DNA of 64,000 nucleotides from Medicago truncatula (taxonomy: Eukaryota > Streptophyta > Magnoliopsida > Fabales > Fabaceae): contig NC_053049.1 of the NCBI RefSeq assembly GCF_003473485.1, positions 31,579,292-31,643,291 on the forward strand, read 5' to 3'. The notes under the pieces were generated by a model, which saw only the letters and a program-made list of their open reading frames with translations, searched no databases and was not told the origin of the DNA. The position numbers were made by a program, and so were the translations under genes. This document shows positions 49,106 through 59,309 of the stretch, piece by piece; within the stretch, counting starts at the first letter, position 1; the number at the start of each line of letters is the position of its first letter.

Positions 49106-50190
49106 TTTTAGGTCATTTATGGGATGGTGTTGTTGTAATACAATCTGATTTTCAATCTCTAAGAGCTATTGAAAATGAACTTATTGATTCCATAGGGGTT
49201 TTGGTAAGATGGAATGATGGTGGTTTAGGTGATTGTTCAGGTAATTAATTGGGTTGGATCAAATGTTTGAAAGTTGAAGTTGTTTCAATTCTGATTCCTT
49301 GTAAAAGTTTAGGTGGAAGAATCTATGAGAAAATTGGTCAACTTCAATCTCTTAGGAAATTAAGTCTTCATTTTACTTGTTGGTTCTTTTCCTTTCTCCA
49401 AGTTTCCTTCCAAATCTAAGAGGTGTTTATCTCTTCAATAGCAAGCTTTCAGGTTCTATTGCTCCTATTGCAAATTGTCCAATGCTTTTGATGTTAGTCA
49501 TAAATCACTTATTGCTGAAATCCCTTCTGGTTTAACGAACTCAACTAGAATTTTCAGGATTAATTTGAGTTATAACTCAGTTTCTGGTTCAATTCCTAGC
49601 TTACTACTCACTTTCAAGGCTTAGAATTCTTGATCTTTCAAACAATGCTATCAATGGTCGTTTTCCTTTAAGCTTCACTAATCTATCTTCTCTTGTTTCG
49701 CAGAATCTTGAAAACAATCAAATTGAAGATCATATGTAACCACATATGATATACCTAATAATTTTTGACATGTTACACAAGTAACACAACCGTTCTGTGC
49801 TTAACTTGAAAAACAATAAACTTGATGATAAAATCAAGAGTTGGAAATATCTCAAGCATTAGTCAAATTGATGTGTCTCAGAACAAATTTGTTAGTGAAA
49901 TTCCTGATTCTTTTACTAAACTAACAAATCTTAGTTCATTCAATGTTTCTTACAACAATCTATTTGGTCATGCTCCATCACTACTCTCCAAAAGATTCAA
50001 TGCTAGTTCATTTGTAGGGAACTTTGGTCCATGTGGTTACATAAGTTCAAAACCATGTCCTTCACCACCACCACCACCTCATAATCTTCCAGCTCAAACG
50101 CCAGAAGAACTTCCTTCAAAGTCACATCAAAGGAAATTAAGCACAAAGGACATTATCTTCAGAGTATCTGGTGTTCTTTTATTGATTTTT
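49106..50190 (+). pseudogene. IMK2/IMK3-like LRR receptor kinase, ectodomain relic
   Basis: The start WDGVVVIQSDFQSLRAIENE is the LRR N-terminal cap of the meristematic receptor kinase IMK group. It goes on to [20 protein letters not shown], and after several frame breaks ISQIDVSQNKFVSEIPDSF and NVSYNNLFGHAPSLLSKRFN, then the Cys-containing C-cap and Pro-rich juxtamembrane PCPSPPPPPHNLPAQ. It stops as the transmembrane helix begins (VSGVLLLI), where the LINE poly-T starts. No kinase domain follows. Several LRRs are missing and stops (CSGN*) occur, so it was already damaged apart from the LINE. Confidence 0.75.
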
Positions 50191-51755
50191 TTTTTTTTTT
50201 TTGACATAAACCAAGCTTTTGCATTAAACAGAGGGCAAATCGTTACAATAGACTGATAAACACCTATCTGGAATACATCCATTCCAACTCTTACAACCTA
50301 CAGCTTTTGATAATTGAACAAGGCTATGGGCCACTTTGTTGCAATCTTTGCTAATGCTACAAACAGAAACATTAACTAACTTAGACATGTATTCTAAACA
50401 ATCTAAAATTAGAGGTTCAATTTCAGCCAACACAAAATCACCATACAGTCTTTTCACCACCGTTTCGGCATCAGTTTCAATAACAAACACTCAGCCAGCA
50501 GCGGTGAATAGGAAATACCATCAGATTTGGTTTCAGCAGACAGAGCCAATCCTGCAGCATTGCGAGCAATGAAGCCCCACCCTGTACTCCCGTCTCCGAA
50601 ACACCCTGCACCAACATTAACCTTAATTGAACCAAATGGGGGAGGCTGTCATCTAGGGACAACACACACCTGACCCCTTTTAAGAGGCAGATTTGCAATC
50701 GAAAATTCCTCCACAAGCGCAGACACCAGTGGCGGATCAAAATCAACATTATTGAAAACTTTTTGATTCCTATGCTTCCAAATTAGCCACAGGGAGGTGC
50801 CAAACAGTTGTTTCACACGCTGCTCAGGGACAGCCAAACACTTCTCCATCCAGCTCAATAAATCTAACTGCACCGGAACATGTATCCCAAGAGGAGACGC
50901 AAACCAAACTGCCATAGCAGCGGGGCAACGCATGAATAAATGATCCCTGTTCTCAATTTCAACATGACAGATAGGGCAGTTCATATCCAGACTTATGCCT
51001 TTCTTACCCAAATTGCTCCTGGTAGGCAGGATATCCTTCGGAAGACGCCATAAGAAATTCTGCACACTCCTCGAAGCCGGAGTATTCCAGATTTGCTTCC
51101 ATATCACAGGGTTGTTTGCAGAAGAGGACTCAGCTTGGTTAGAGAAATTTTCATCGCATAGGGCATGATGAGCAGATCTAACAGAGTAAATCCCATCCTT
51201 CTCCCAATGCCAAATGATTTTATCCTCTGGCTGTCTCATGGATAAGGGAATTTTGATGATTTGATGCGCCGCGTAATTGTTGAAACTATGGAAAATAAGG
51301 TCTCTATTCCACTGCTTTGTGTCATAATCAATCAATTCATCCACACTAAGACTCCCACTCACATGGTTCAGTTTGAATTCACGCTTTGAGGGGATCCAGT
51401 CTTTATAGCTATCTGCTGACAGATCATTTCTTTCTCTTGATTTGGGACATTTTGACTATATGACACTTCCGATTTCTCAAAGTTCACCAATTGGCCCGAA
51501 GCTGACTGATAAGAATGTAACACTTGCATAATTGTGGCCGCCTCAGTAAGGTTGGCTCTTGCAAACAACAGGCTATCATCTGCAAAAAGAAGGTGGGTAA
51601 TTTTTGGGTCGCTCCTAGCCACTTGAATGCCATGAAGATTTTGCTTATTTCCTTCACGTTTCAACAAGCCAGACAACACATTTGCACACAAGATAAAAAG
51701 GTAGGGAGATAGGGGATCTCCTTGACGGAGGCCCTTTTCCGGTCATTGTGTTGCA
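50187..51755 (-). mobile_element. 5'-truncated L1-type LINE
   Basis: The minus strand begins within reverse transcriptase at about 51750 (GLRQGDPLSPYLFILC), continues HLLFADDSLLFARANL (the F/YADD catalytic loop), then jumps to the zf-RVT linker (51362-50649; VQNFLWRLPKDILPTRSN and CPICHVEIENRDHLFMRC). It ends with an RNase H part (LLAECLLLK..., SISKDCNKVAHSLVQLSKAV, 50490-50224) and a poly-A tail (T run 50189-50204). About 150-200 residues of RT thumb between FEKSEVSYSQN and the linker appear deleted. It cannot be autonomous. It abuts the LRR kinase relic. Confidence 0.88.
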
Positions 51756-51848
51756 CCCGTGTCCTTGTTAGTTGTAATAGCTGCATGCACGAGTTCAGAG
51801 AAGTAAGCTTGCAACAGTTGTTATATGCTTAACAGCTTAAGTAGACAA

Positions 51849-51871
51849 CACACACACACACACACACACAC
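51849..51871. repeat. (CA)n microsatellite
   Basis: About 11 CA units. Confidence 0.95.
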
Positions 51872-52009
51872 TACCAGAACAAATAAACAAGAAACAAAAG
51901 AAACGGTATACACAACAGGGATGGGATGAACAGATGCAAAAGTAGAACAAAAATATAACTTTAAGCTATAAATTCAGGTTTGATTAGTTCCCCTTGAACA
52001 TGCAAACAG

Positions 52010-52653
52010 GTGCATCATGTGCAGAGCAGAGGCACACAAGCTCTTCTCCAGGAAACCCATATTTGATGCACTTGGGGTTCAACTATTTGTTGTTGTTCAT
52101 GAGCACATAGAGTCAGAGGTATTAGCAAAAACATCAACTTCAATTATTTGTTCTTTCAATCAACTAATCATTATTTGACTTATTATCATATTGGAGTAGA
52201 TCAAAGATTTTTGGCCTCGGTACTGGGGTGGTGGTGTACTTCTTGATCGGGGTAGGGATTTCTTCAAAGCTCTTGGAGGGTGAAAACTACTCAAGGAAAA
52301 AATTTTCTCAGGATTTTTGTTGAACCCTCGAGCAATTTGCAATTACAAGCGTGCAAAGGCTACAGGATTTCAAAAAAACTTTAGAGGGGAAGGAGAAATA
52401 AAGGGTGGACTCTTCATAGTAGGGAGTGGAAGGACTGGCATTGCTTACCAATTTATTGAGATGAACTTTGGTGATTGGGCCCCTATAGCCGAAGTAATCG
52501 AAATTTGTACCCAGCTGCAGGTTATTGTTCATGTGTTTTCCATTTCCTGCCCTGTATGAATACTGTTCCCCTTTATTTTACAGTTTTTAACCAAATCTTC
52601 TGTATCTCATGCAGAAACAACAGCAAGAGCTAAGTGTACGTGAGGAGCCTTAA
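52010..52653 (+). pseudogene. AAED1/peroxiredoxin-like 2 protein, 3' exons only
   Basis: Three exons are readable: 52010-52118 (CIMCRAEAHKLFSRKPIFDA, HEHIESE), 52200-52520 (IKDFWPRYWGG, LLNPRAICNYKRAKATGFQ, GGLFIVGSGRTGIAYQFIE) and 52615-52653 (QQQELSVREEP, stop). Splice sites are GT-AG and phases fit. The family is a thioredoxin-fold, chloroplast-located peroxiredoxin-like protein; the C-x-x-C-like CIMC is present. Two faults: the upstream exons are absent (LINE and microsatellite DNA instead), and codon 52281-52283 is TGA within FKALGG-KLLKE. Retained introns show a DNA-level duplicate, not a retrocopy. The 3' exons are otherwise well preserved, so decay is recent. Confidence 0.8.
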
Positions 52654-52939
52654 AAGGAAACAGTGACTGGATATACTGCATGAGTATTCACTATAATTCT
52701 GTTCCTTGAATATAACTCCATCTCCATTACAATTATTGCACAACATAGTAATATAGAAATCAGCAGTTGCTCATGCAATCTAAATGGATCAACACTAATT
52801 CCAATGTAAATTGATCCAATACTGTATTATTTTAGTTTTTACTATCTGTTTTCTGTTAAAAAAGTATATTACATAAATATATAGAACCAAATAAAATGAT
52901 AAACTAAAACTGATGAAATGGTATTACTAGTAAACTCGG

Positions 52940-53240
52940 AGGATCGACCCGCTATACAAAAGATACCGATACAGTAAATGAACAATGGGTGGAGATGAAT
53001 CTCATTGAAGAATGATAGAAGATACATGACACTCTCAATGAGAAGAGGGAGCCCTCTGCTGAGATGAGAATCAACTCCCATTACTCATCGACAAACTACC
53101 AACTACACACTCAACATACCCCCATGTTACCCTTTATAACAACCCCACCTTACCCTCCAATCACAACGTGCCACCTGTCTATTCAGCTATAATTTCCCCT
53201 CTCCTTTCTGACTGTTTTACTCTATACTCACTGCACTTTG
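52940..53240 (-). mobile_element. Possible copia LTR remnant
   Basis: On the minus strand, acatgggggta (PPT-like) precedes tgttgagtgtgtagttggta. The segment runs on to cttcaatgagattcatctcc and then a sequence with ggtatc...agcgggtcgatcc, which recalls the LTR end and primer site of legume copia elements. No coding part or partner LTR. Confidence 0.3.
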
Positions 53241-53365
53241 TTGCATGCTCATCAGAATTTACTAAGATATAGATTCATTAGGGAAACAGTAACCTGAATA
53301 TGAAAGACTGCCTTATTTAGAGAGAAAAAATCAGTATCTCCAAATATGCTTTTGATAGTTGAAAT

Positions 53366-53672
53366 TATTGAGAAAAATCAAAGTCTCCCATTGACTAGAG
53401 ATAAGATCTGAAGGAGTCTATAAGGAATGGACACCACTCACCTTAAAGTCGGATTTGTTGGGTAGAATCCAAATCTAAGATGGTGTTGAAGTCTGTTCTA
53501 TTCTATCGGCCACCCACTATAGTATTCACCCACCAAACTCAAGCGGGGCATATTGAAAAAAACTCCAACTGTCACATTTGACTAGAGATAAGGCCTGAAA
53601 GTGTTAATAAAGAATTGGAATCTCTAATCTTGAAAGCTGGCTTTGAGACGTTGAGTTAGATCCAAATCCAAG
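53366..53672 (+). mobile_element. TRIM-like element, two ~115-bp LTRs
   Basis: LTR-like segments 53366-53480 and 53551-53672 share tattga, then ttgactagagataag, tctgaa/cctgaa, a cttaaag/cttgaaag block and tccaaatc near the end. Between them is a decayed primer site (tggtgttgaagtc, 53481) and an internal piece with cggccacccactatagtatt, ending in the purine-rich caagcgggg. This is the layout of terminal-repeat retrotransposons in miniature. Diverged and inactive. Confidence 0.55.
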
Positions 53673-53766
53673 AGAAATAAATAATCAACAGGGGATAGTG
53701 AAGAAGTTTAATTGATACAAAAGAACATATAGACGATATCCCATCTGCAATGACTTCAATACACAA

Positions 53767-56094
53767 TCACCAAAAGTCTCCATATGAACACGTTCCATCT
53801 TTAAACAAGTGGAACCGGGCTGTGTCTCTTACAAGAATCTCTCTATGGGTGATCTTAGAGATATATTTAGTTGCATTGTGGCAATCGCTACAAACCCTCA
53901 GATTTTTAACTACTCGTATGGGCAGACCAGGAGGAATAAATAACAACCCAAAGGCAATTGCAAGCTTTTCACTGTGGTGGTTAAGCATCTTTATTTTCTC
54001 TGAATCACCAACATCATGCAGAACAGAATTCATATCAGGCACATAACCCTCTTTTATCATTTTGTAGTTCAACTTTTCAAGCTCAGAATATATCTGATCT
54101 GAAAATGGATTTGACTTATCATCGGCAGAGAAAACGTGCACTTGGTTCTTGTATTTGATCCAGCTACATCCCGGTTCCTTTCTCAGACCCTTATCTCTCA
54201 TATCTTTTCTTAACCTAGCAACTTCCTCCCATTTTCCTTTAGCAGCATATACGCTCGAAAGTAAGACATAGCTAGCAGTGTTATGTGGGTCTAATTCCAT
54301 AAGAAACTCAGCTGCCCACTTGCCAATGTCCATGTTTCCATAGAATCTACACGAGCTTAATAAGGTTGCCCAACTAATTGCATCAGGACTGAAAGGCATC
54401 TTGTTTATAAAATTCCTTGCTTCTTCTATCCTCCCAGCTCGGCTGAAGAGATCAATCATGCAAGTGTAATGATCTTGAATTGGTACAATCCCATGTTCAT
54501 TAATCATAGATTCAAATATCTGATTTCCTTTTTCCACTAATCCTGCTCTACTACAAGCTGAAAGAACCCCAATAAATGTAACCTTGTCCGGTTTTAAACC
54601 ATGGGCTAGCATGCTTTCAAATAACCCAATTGTTTCATTGGCTTTACCAAACTGAGCATATCCAGAAACAAGTGCAGTCCATGTGACTTCATCCTTGAAG
54701 CTAATTTCATTAAAAAGTCTATGGGAGTCTTCAATGCTTCCACATTTACCATATAATGTAACCAAAGCATTGGAAACAGTGATAAAAGAAATTAGACCAG
54801 AAGTGAGAGCTCTAGCATGGAATTGAGCACCCTCTTCTAGACTTGCAAGGTTTGCACATGAGCTAATTACACTTCCGAGGGTGAAGTCATCTGGCTCAAT
54901 TCCATATTTTTGCATATCACTAAATGTTTTAACAGCTTCTTCACTATAACCATTTTGTCCGTAACCCACTAACATTGCAGTCCAAGACACAACATTCTTG
55001 CAAGTCATCTTTTTGAAAACTGCTTCTGCTGATTTTATATTCTTACACTTGCAATACATTGCAACAAGAGCGCTGGCGACAAATATGTTATCTTTATAAT
55101 CCGTCCTAATAATATAGGCATGAACTTGCTTTCCTTCTTGCAAAGCCATAACACTGCCACAAGCAGTTAAAACACTTCCAAATGTATACTGATCCATCTG
55201 TAGATTTTCCAGTTTCATCTCCCTGAAAATATCAATTGCATCTCTATCCAACCCATTCTGAGTAAACCCCGTAATCATCGATGTCCAAGATATCGAATCC
55301 CTTTCTCGCATTTCAAAAAACAATCTTTTTGAATCTTCAACCCTACCGCACCGCATCAATCCCATTATCAACGTATTATACATAACAACATTCTTCTCAG
55401 GCAACTCATCAAAAACCTTCCTTGCACAAGATATCATCCCCATCTTCGAATACATATCCACTAACGGACTCCCAACAAAAACATACGACATAAAACCAAA
55501 CTTCACCACATGTCCATGAATCTGCCTACCCAATTTCACACACCCTCGTTTCGAAGCAAGTATAAGCAAAGTCGAGAACGTAATCCGATTCAAATTAATC
55601 GACCCATCATTCTTCAACATCAAATTATAAGCCTTTACAGACTGATAAATCAAGCCACAACCAGCATAGCCCGAAATAAGTGAATTCCATGACACCCCAT
55701 CTCGTCTCGGCATTGCATCAAACAAGTATTCCATCTCAGAAACACGACCCAGTTTCGAATAAGCGGAAAGAATGGTGTTCCATGAGTAGAGATTTGGGTG
55801 GGGCATTTGATCGAACACCTTGCGGGCGTAAGGGATTGAGCCGAGTTTGGCATAGGAACTGATGAGATTGTTTAAGAGGAAGGTTTCAGGGTATGGAAGG
55901 GTTTTGATGATGTGAGAATGGAGGTTTTTTGCTTTGGTGAAGTTGCGAGTTTCGCAGCAGAGTTTGAGTAATGCACAGTAATGGTTTGAGGAAGAACAGT
56001 GGCGGAGCCAGACCAAAACTTTTGGGGTGGCCGCCATCATCGGCCTTCCTCTTCTTCCTCTTAAAGCGGTGCTGTCACAGAACCGAACCTGCAA
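53767..56094 (-). CDS. DYW-class pentatricopeptide repeat protein
   Basis: 775 aa, no intron. PLS-type PPR repeats run from about residue 35 to 590 (e.g. NLYSWNTILSAYSKLGRVSE, VSWTAMLVGYGQNGYSEEAV), then E/E+ (EPGCSWIKYKNQVHVFSADD) and a DYW deaminase domain. That domain has HSE at 707-709, Cys735 and Cys738 (CSDCHNATKYIS) and the end GDFW. Such proteins perform C-to-U editing in plastids or mitochondria. Repeat order and wording match the At1g68930 family. Two oddities: the first ~33 residues read from repeat-like DNA (MAATPKVLVWLRHC), and the usual CSC before the terminal tetrapeptide is CSY (Tyr771). ATG 56094 is the first in-frame Met; MM at 19-20 is the alternative. Targeting cannot be judged because of the odd N-terminus. 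Confidence 0.88.
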   Translation of the reverse strand: MQVRFCDSTALRGRRGRPMMAATPKVLVWLRHCSSSNHYCALLKLCCETRNFTKAKNLHSHIIKTLPYPETFLLNNLISSYAKLGSIPYARKVFDQMPHPNLYSWNTILSAYSKLGRVSEMEYLFDAMPRRDGVSWNSLISGYAGCGLIYQSVKAYNLMLKNDGSINLNRITFSTLLILASKRGCVKLGRQIHGHVVKFGFMSYVFVGSPLVDMYSKMGMISCARKVFDELPEKNVVMYNTLIMGLMRCGRVEDSKRLFFEMRERDSISWTSMITGFTQNGLDRDAIDIFREMKLENLQMDQYTFGSVLTACGSVMALQEGKQVHAYIIRTDYKDNIFVASALVAMYCKCKNIKSAEAVFKKMTCKNVVSWTAMLVGYGQNGYSEEAVKTFSDMQKYGIEPDDFTLGSVISSCANLASLEEGAQFHARALTSGLISFITVSNALVTLYGKCGSIEDSHRLFNEISFKDEVTWTALVSGYAQFGKANETIGLFESMLAHGLKPDKVTFIGVLSACSRAGLVEKGNQIFESMINEHGIVPIQDHYTCMIDLFSRAGRIEEARNFINKMPFSPDAISWATLLSSCRFYGNMDIGKWAAEFLMELDPHNTASYVLLSSVYAAKGKWEEVARLRKDMRDKGLRKEPGCSWIKYKNQVHVFSADDKSNPFSDQIYSELEKLNYKMIKEGYVPDMNSVLHDVGDSEKIKMLNHHSEKLAIAFGLLFIPPGLPIRVVKNLRVCSDCHNATKYISKITHREILVRDTARFHLFKDGTCSYGDFW
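55995..56060. repeat. Repeat end overlapping the PPR start
   Basis: cagtggcggagccagaccaa and the following ttttggggtggccgcc is a phrase common in dispersed plant repeats; a similar cagtggcggagcccgacttt is at 56938. Here it encodes the PPR protein's N-terminal residues on the other strand. Confidence 0.5.
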
Positions 56095-56314
56095 AAAATA
56101 AAACCGTCAAAACACTCCACAAGGCATGACAGCAGCCCCCCTGAAAAACCTGCTGCTACTCCACCAAAAACCGGCACCTATCTTTGGAGACATTACGAGG
56201 ATTCCAACACCACTCGTAATAAAGGCTAGTCGAAATATTGAGTCTATTCAAGCACCACTTCCACGACAAAACCTTAATTTCAATCACTAATTCATCCTCC
56301 TCCTTCCTATTATT

Positions 56315-56450
56315 TCTAATAACAATACATTGTTTCAATGTTAAATCAATTCTAATAACATTTAAATTTCATAACAAAACCAGTTTCGATTTCATGGATA
56401 TAACATACATGATTTCAAAATAGACCAATTTATATCTCACTTTTGTCCCA
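56315..56450. repeat. Direct repeat, copy 1
   Basis: aacaatacattgtttcaatg through catgatttcaaaatagacca; matched at 56990-57125. Confidence 0.85.
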
Positions 56451-56989
56451 TTCAATTTCAGCCTGTTTCCAAAATCAAATAACATTATAACAGTAACTCT
56501 GTAACTCTGTAACAATATAGCTTAGTAGACGGTCTATTTCCCATAGTTCTCTACCATTGTGTAGTGTTCAATTTTGATTTCCTATTCTCCTTCAACAATC
56601 AACACAGTTTCAAAATCAATTTTTGTAATTCAGTTTTGATTTCTCATTTTCCCTTTTGTTTTTATTAGGGTTATGGGAAATTGAAGGTGAAACCAAATAA
56701 AAAACCAAATTCAACACCAAACAACACAGTAGGATTCGAAAATCAAAGTGAAAAGTTGAAATCTAAGCAGTAGGATTTTCACTTACAATTGTTAGTTAAG
56801 GTTTGTGCCTTCGTAGAGAGATGGGGAAGGACGAAATTGATAGAGAAGAATCAGAGTGAGCATCGACGGAAGGATCAGAAATGGAGGGTTCCGCCGTCTC
56901 CGCATGAATGGCGGCCATCCATGAAGGAAGTCGCATTCGCAGTGGCGGAGCCCGACTTTTCATCTTAACTTTTCCTGTTGAAACAGTTT

Positions 56990-57125
56990 CAAAATCAACT
57001 AACAATACATGGTTTCAATGTTACATCAATTCTAATAACATTCAAATTTCATAACAATAGCCGGTTTCAATTTCATTGAAATAACATAAATGATTTCAAA
57101 ATGAACCAATTTCACTTGATTTTCA
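56990..57125. repeat. Direct repeat, copy 2
   Basis: About 85 percent like 56315-56450 by eye. Each copy lies 3' of a ggcggagcc motif (55998, 56938), so the whole may be a duplicated, decayed transposon of about 0.9 kb. Confidence 0.8.
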
Positions 57126-58125
57126 TAAACAGAAGACGATGATAGCTGAATACAAAAGTTGAGTCAGGTTTGATAGATCTTTCTGATGGAAAATGCCATG
57201 AATGTTTCTACTTTTCATGACAAGTTGCTAGAACATGCTAGTCATATACAGAAAAACCAAACACTATCAAAAATAGAGGAAGATTAGCTCATCTAGGCAT
57301 GCTAGAAGTTGAAGATATGCTTACATTTTTTTGAATCAAATAAGCTTACATTTTCCATCTTTTCCACCTCTACTATTTAGGATTATTGATTACGTCCTCC
57401 TCTCAAAGTCATTGGCAAAGGAAGTAAGTTAACTTTTCTTAATTACATATAGTAACTCTAAAACAATTTGACTAGTTATCAGGCTTTCATATTCTACTAT
57501 TGTTTAAGACAATTATTTAAAACCGAGGCTTTCAATTGGAATTCGTCTCTCACACTCAATACAATTATTTAAACACAAGTAACAGTTCAGTAGCAATCAG
57601 AGTTCATGTTCTAAACCATAATAATAAGCAGAACATTCATGTCTTCTGTAGTAATCAGTAGCAATCGAAAACTAAAAAAATTCAATTTCACATTACTAAA
57701 GAACATGTAATCATCAAATCAGAATCAGAATTGAAGGAAATTACATTCAATTTCACATTACCTTACAAGTTACAACAATTAGGGTTTGTGGAGAGAGATG
57801 GATGGAGATAGCTCTCTAAACTAAAGAATCAATACAGAAGATTGAGGGGGGTGCGGCGGTGATGGATGGAGAAGGAGAAGAGTGGTCGCGGCTCGCCAGC
57901 AGTGGTGTGGTGGTGGATGTTGTTCGGTGGTTTTGCTTTGGCTGGGAGAAGAAAAAAGAGGAACGCGCATCAGATGAAAGAGAAAGGGGAAGATGCTTAA
58001 CATCAATCTATGAAGTTTGCTATGAGGTTTCCATCAATCTATGAAACACAATCATTCATCAGTGCTTTGAAGGTAAAAGATGCTTAACATACTAAAATAA
58101 ATCACAACTAAAATAGAACCAGCGG
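57126..58125. other. Spacer with GC-richer patch
   Basis: 57790-57980 is more GC-rich and gene-like (gtttgtggagagagatggat) and resembles 56795-56890, but neither strand gives a known protein. Probably transposon interior. Confidence 0.4.
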
Positions 58126-58152
58126 TTGCACTTGCACTTGCACTTGCACTTA
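58126..58152. repeat. (TTGCAC)n hexamer repeat
   Basis: Four and a half units. Confidence 0.95.
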
Positions 58153-58319
58153 TAAAACCATAGTCTTTGCTTGTTGATTTTTTCCACCTCATAATAAACT
58201 TTTACCATATTCAAATTTTATTGTGTTCAACTTATACTAAGATCAAATAGATCTTATATATTTGAATTGTGGTAAAGAACTCCACAAACCTCTATGAACA
58301 ATAAGCAAGTAAAATCACA

Positions 58320-58840
58320 ATTTTGCAATCCTTCAAGGATGATTTAATATTAAATTTTAGTTTTTCAGGAGCTATATTCCAAACCTTCATAAACAATTAT
58401 CAAGAGACTTCTTTATTTGAGCGATCCTTCAGGGATCCTTAAAATAACAAATTAATTCTTCGAGAACTACATTACATTCTCCATGTGTAACTCTTCAATA
58501 CCTTCCTTTTTTTTTTTTTTTTTTTTTAACAGATAAAATATATCTTATTTTCAACCATAAACCTATCAACACCAAATAAGATCATGATTTTTGCCATCCT
58601 TTGAGGATGCTTGATATTAAATATTTAGTTCTTCAAGAATTATATATATCTCAAAACTTTAAAAATTTGATTGTTTGCAATCCTTCAGGGACAATTCTTT
58701 TGATCTTCATATATATTTAGTTTTTCAAGAATTATATTACACATTATCTTCATAATAATAATCAAGAACAATTCTTTTACGCAATCCTCCAGAGATGCTC
58801 GATGTTAAATTAAAGATATTCTTGATACATCTTGAGAGTT
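58320..58840. repeat. Diverged array with two alternating small palindromes
   Basis: Five irregular units (starting near 58322, 58421, 58592, 58677, 58779), each with an aatccttcagggat-like motif, then atatttagttcttcaagaat or a variant. Both motifs are imperfect palindromes (atccttcagggat; ttcttgaagaa). Spacing is 85-170 bp. Function unknown. Confidence 0.6.
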
Positions 58841-59309
58841 TTTAAGTTTAAAATATAGTTCCTTCAAATACTTGATACATGTTTGATCATTTCTTTTCTT
58901 TTGAGAGAGAAGAAAAAAAATTCTCCAAGCTGATATGATATAACTCATATTATAGAAACATACACCATTTACATGATTTGTTTGCTTACTTGCAGCTACA
59001 AAGACTTCATTGTTGAAAACACAAAATCTTAATAAAAAAATTGTTTGAAATCGATTTGGACAGAAATGAATGATTCAGGAGAATATTTATAGATTCAATA
59101 TAATGATATGGATAATTTTAAGTACAAAATGGAGGAGTTGAATTTGAAAATACTCTTATAAGAAAATAATCTAACTGTCATATGATTGAAATAAAACTAT
59201 AAATAAGTGAAATATCAGAGAGAAAATAACGGATCTCATTTGGAAGGATGAACATTACCTATATATATATTTTAATATGATAAAAATTAGACTTAAATCT
59301 TTAAATGCA

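Noticed and set aside
50336..50572. + strand 78-codon ORF
   Set aside because: Antisense of the LINE RNase H region.
57821..58044. Overlapping ORFs on both strands in a GC-richer patch
   Set aside because: No domain on either strand; probably transposon interior.
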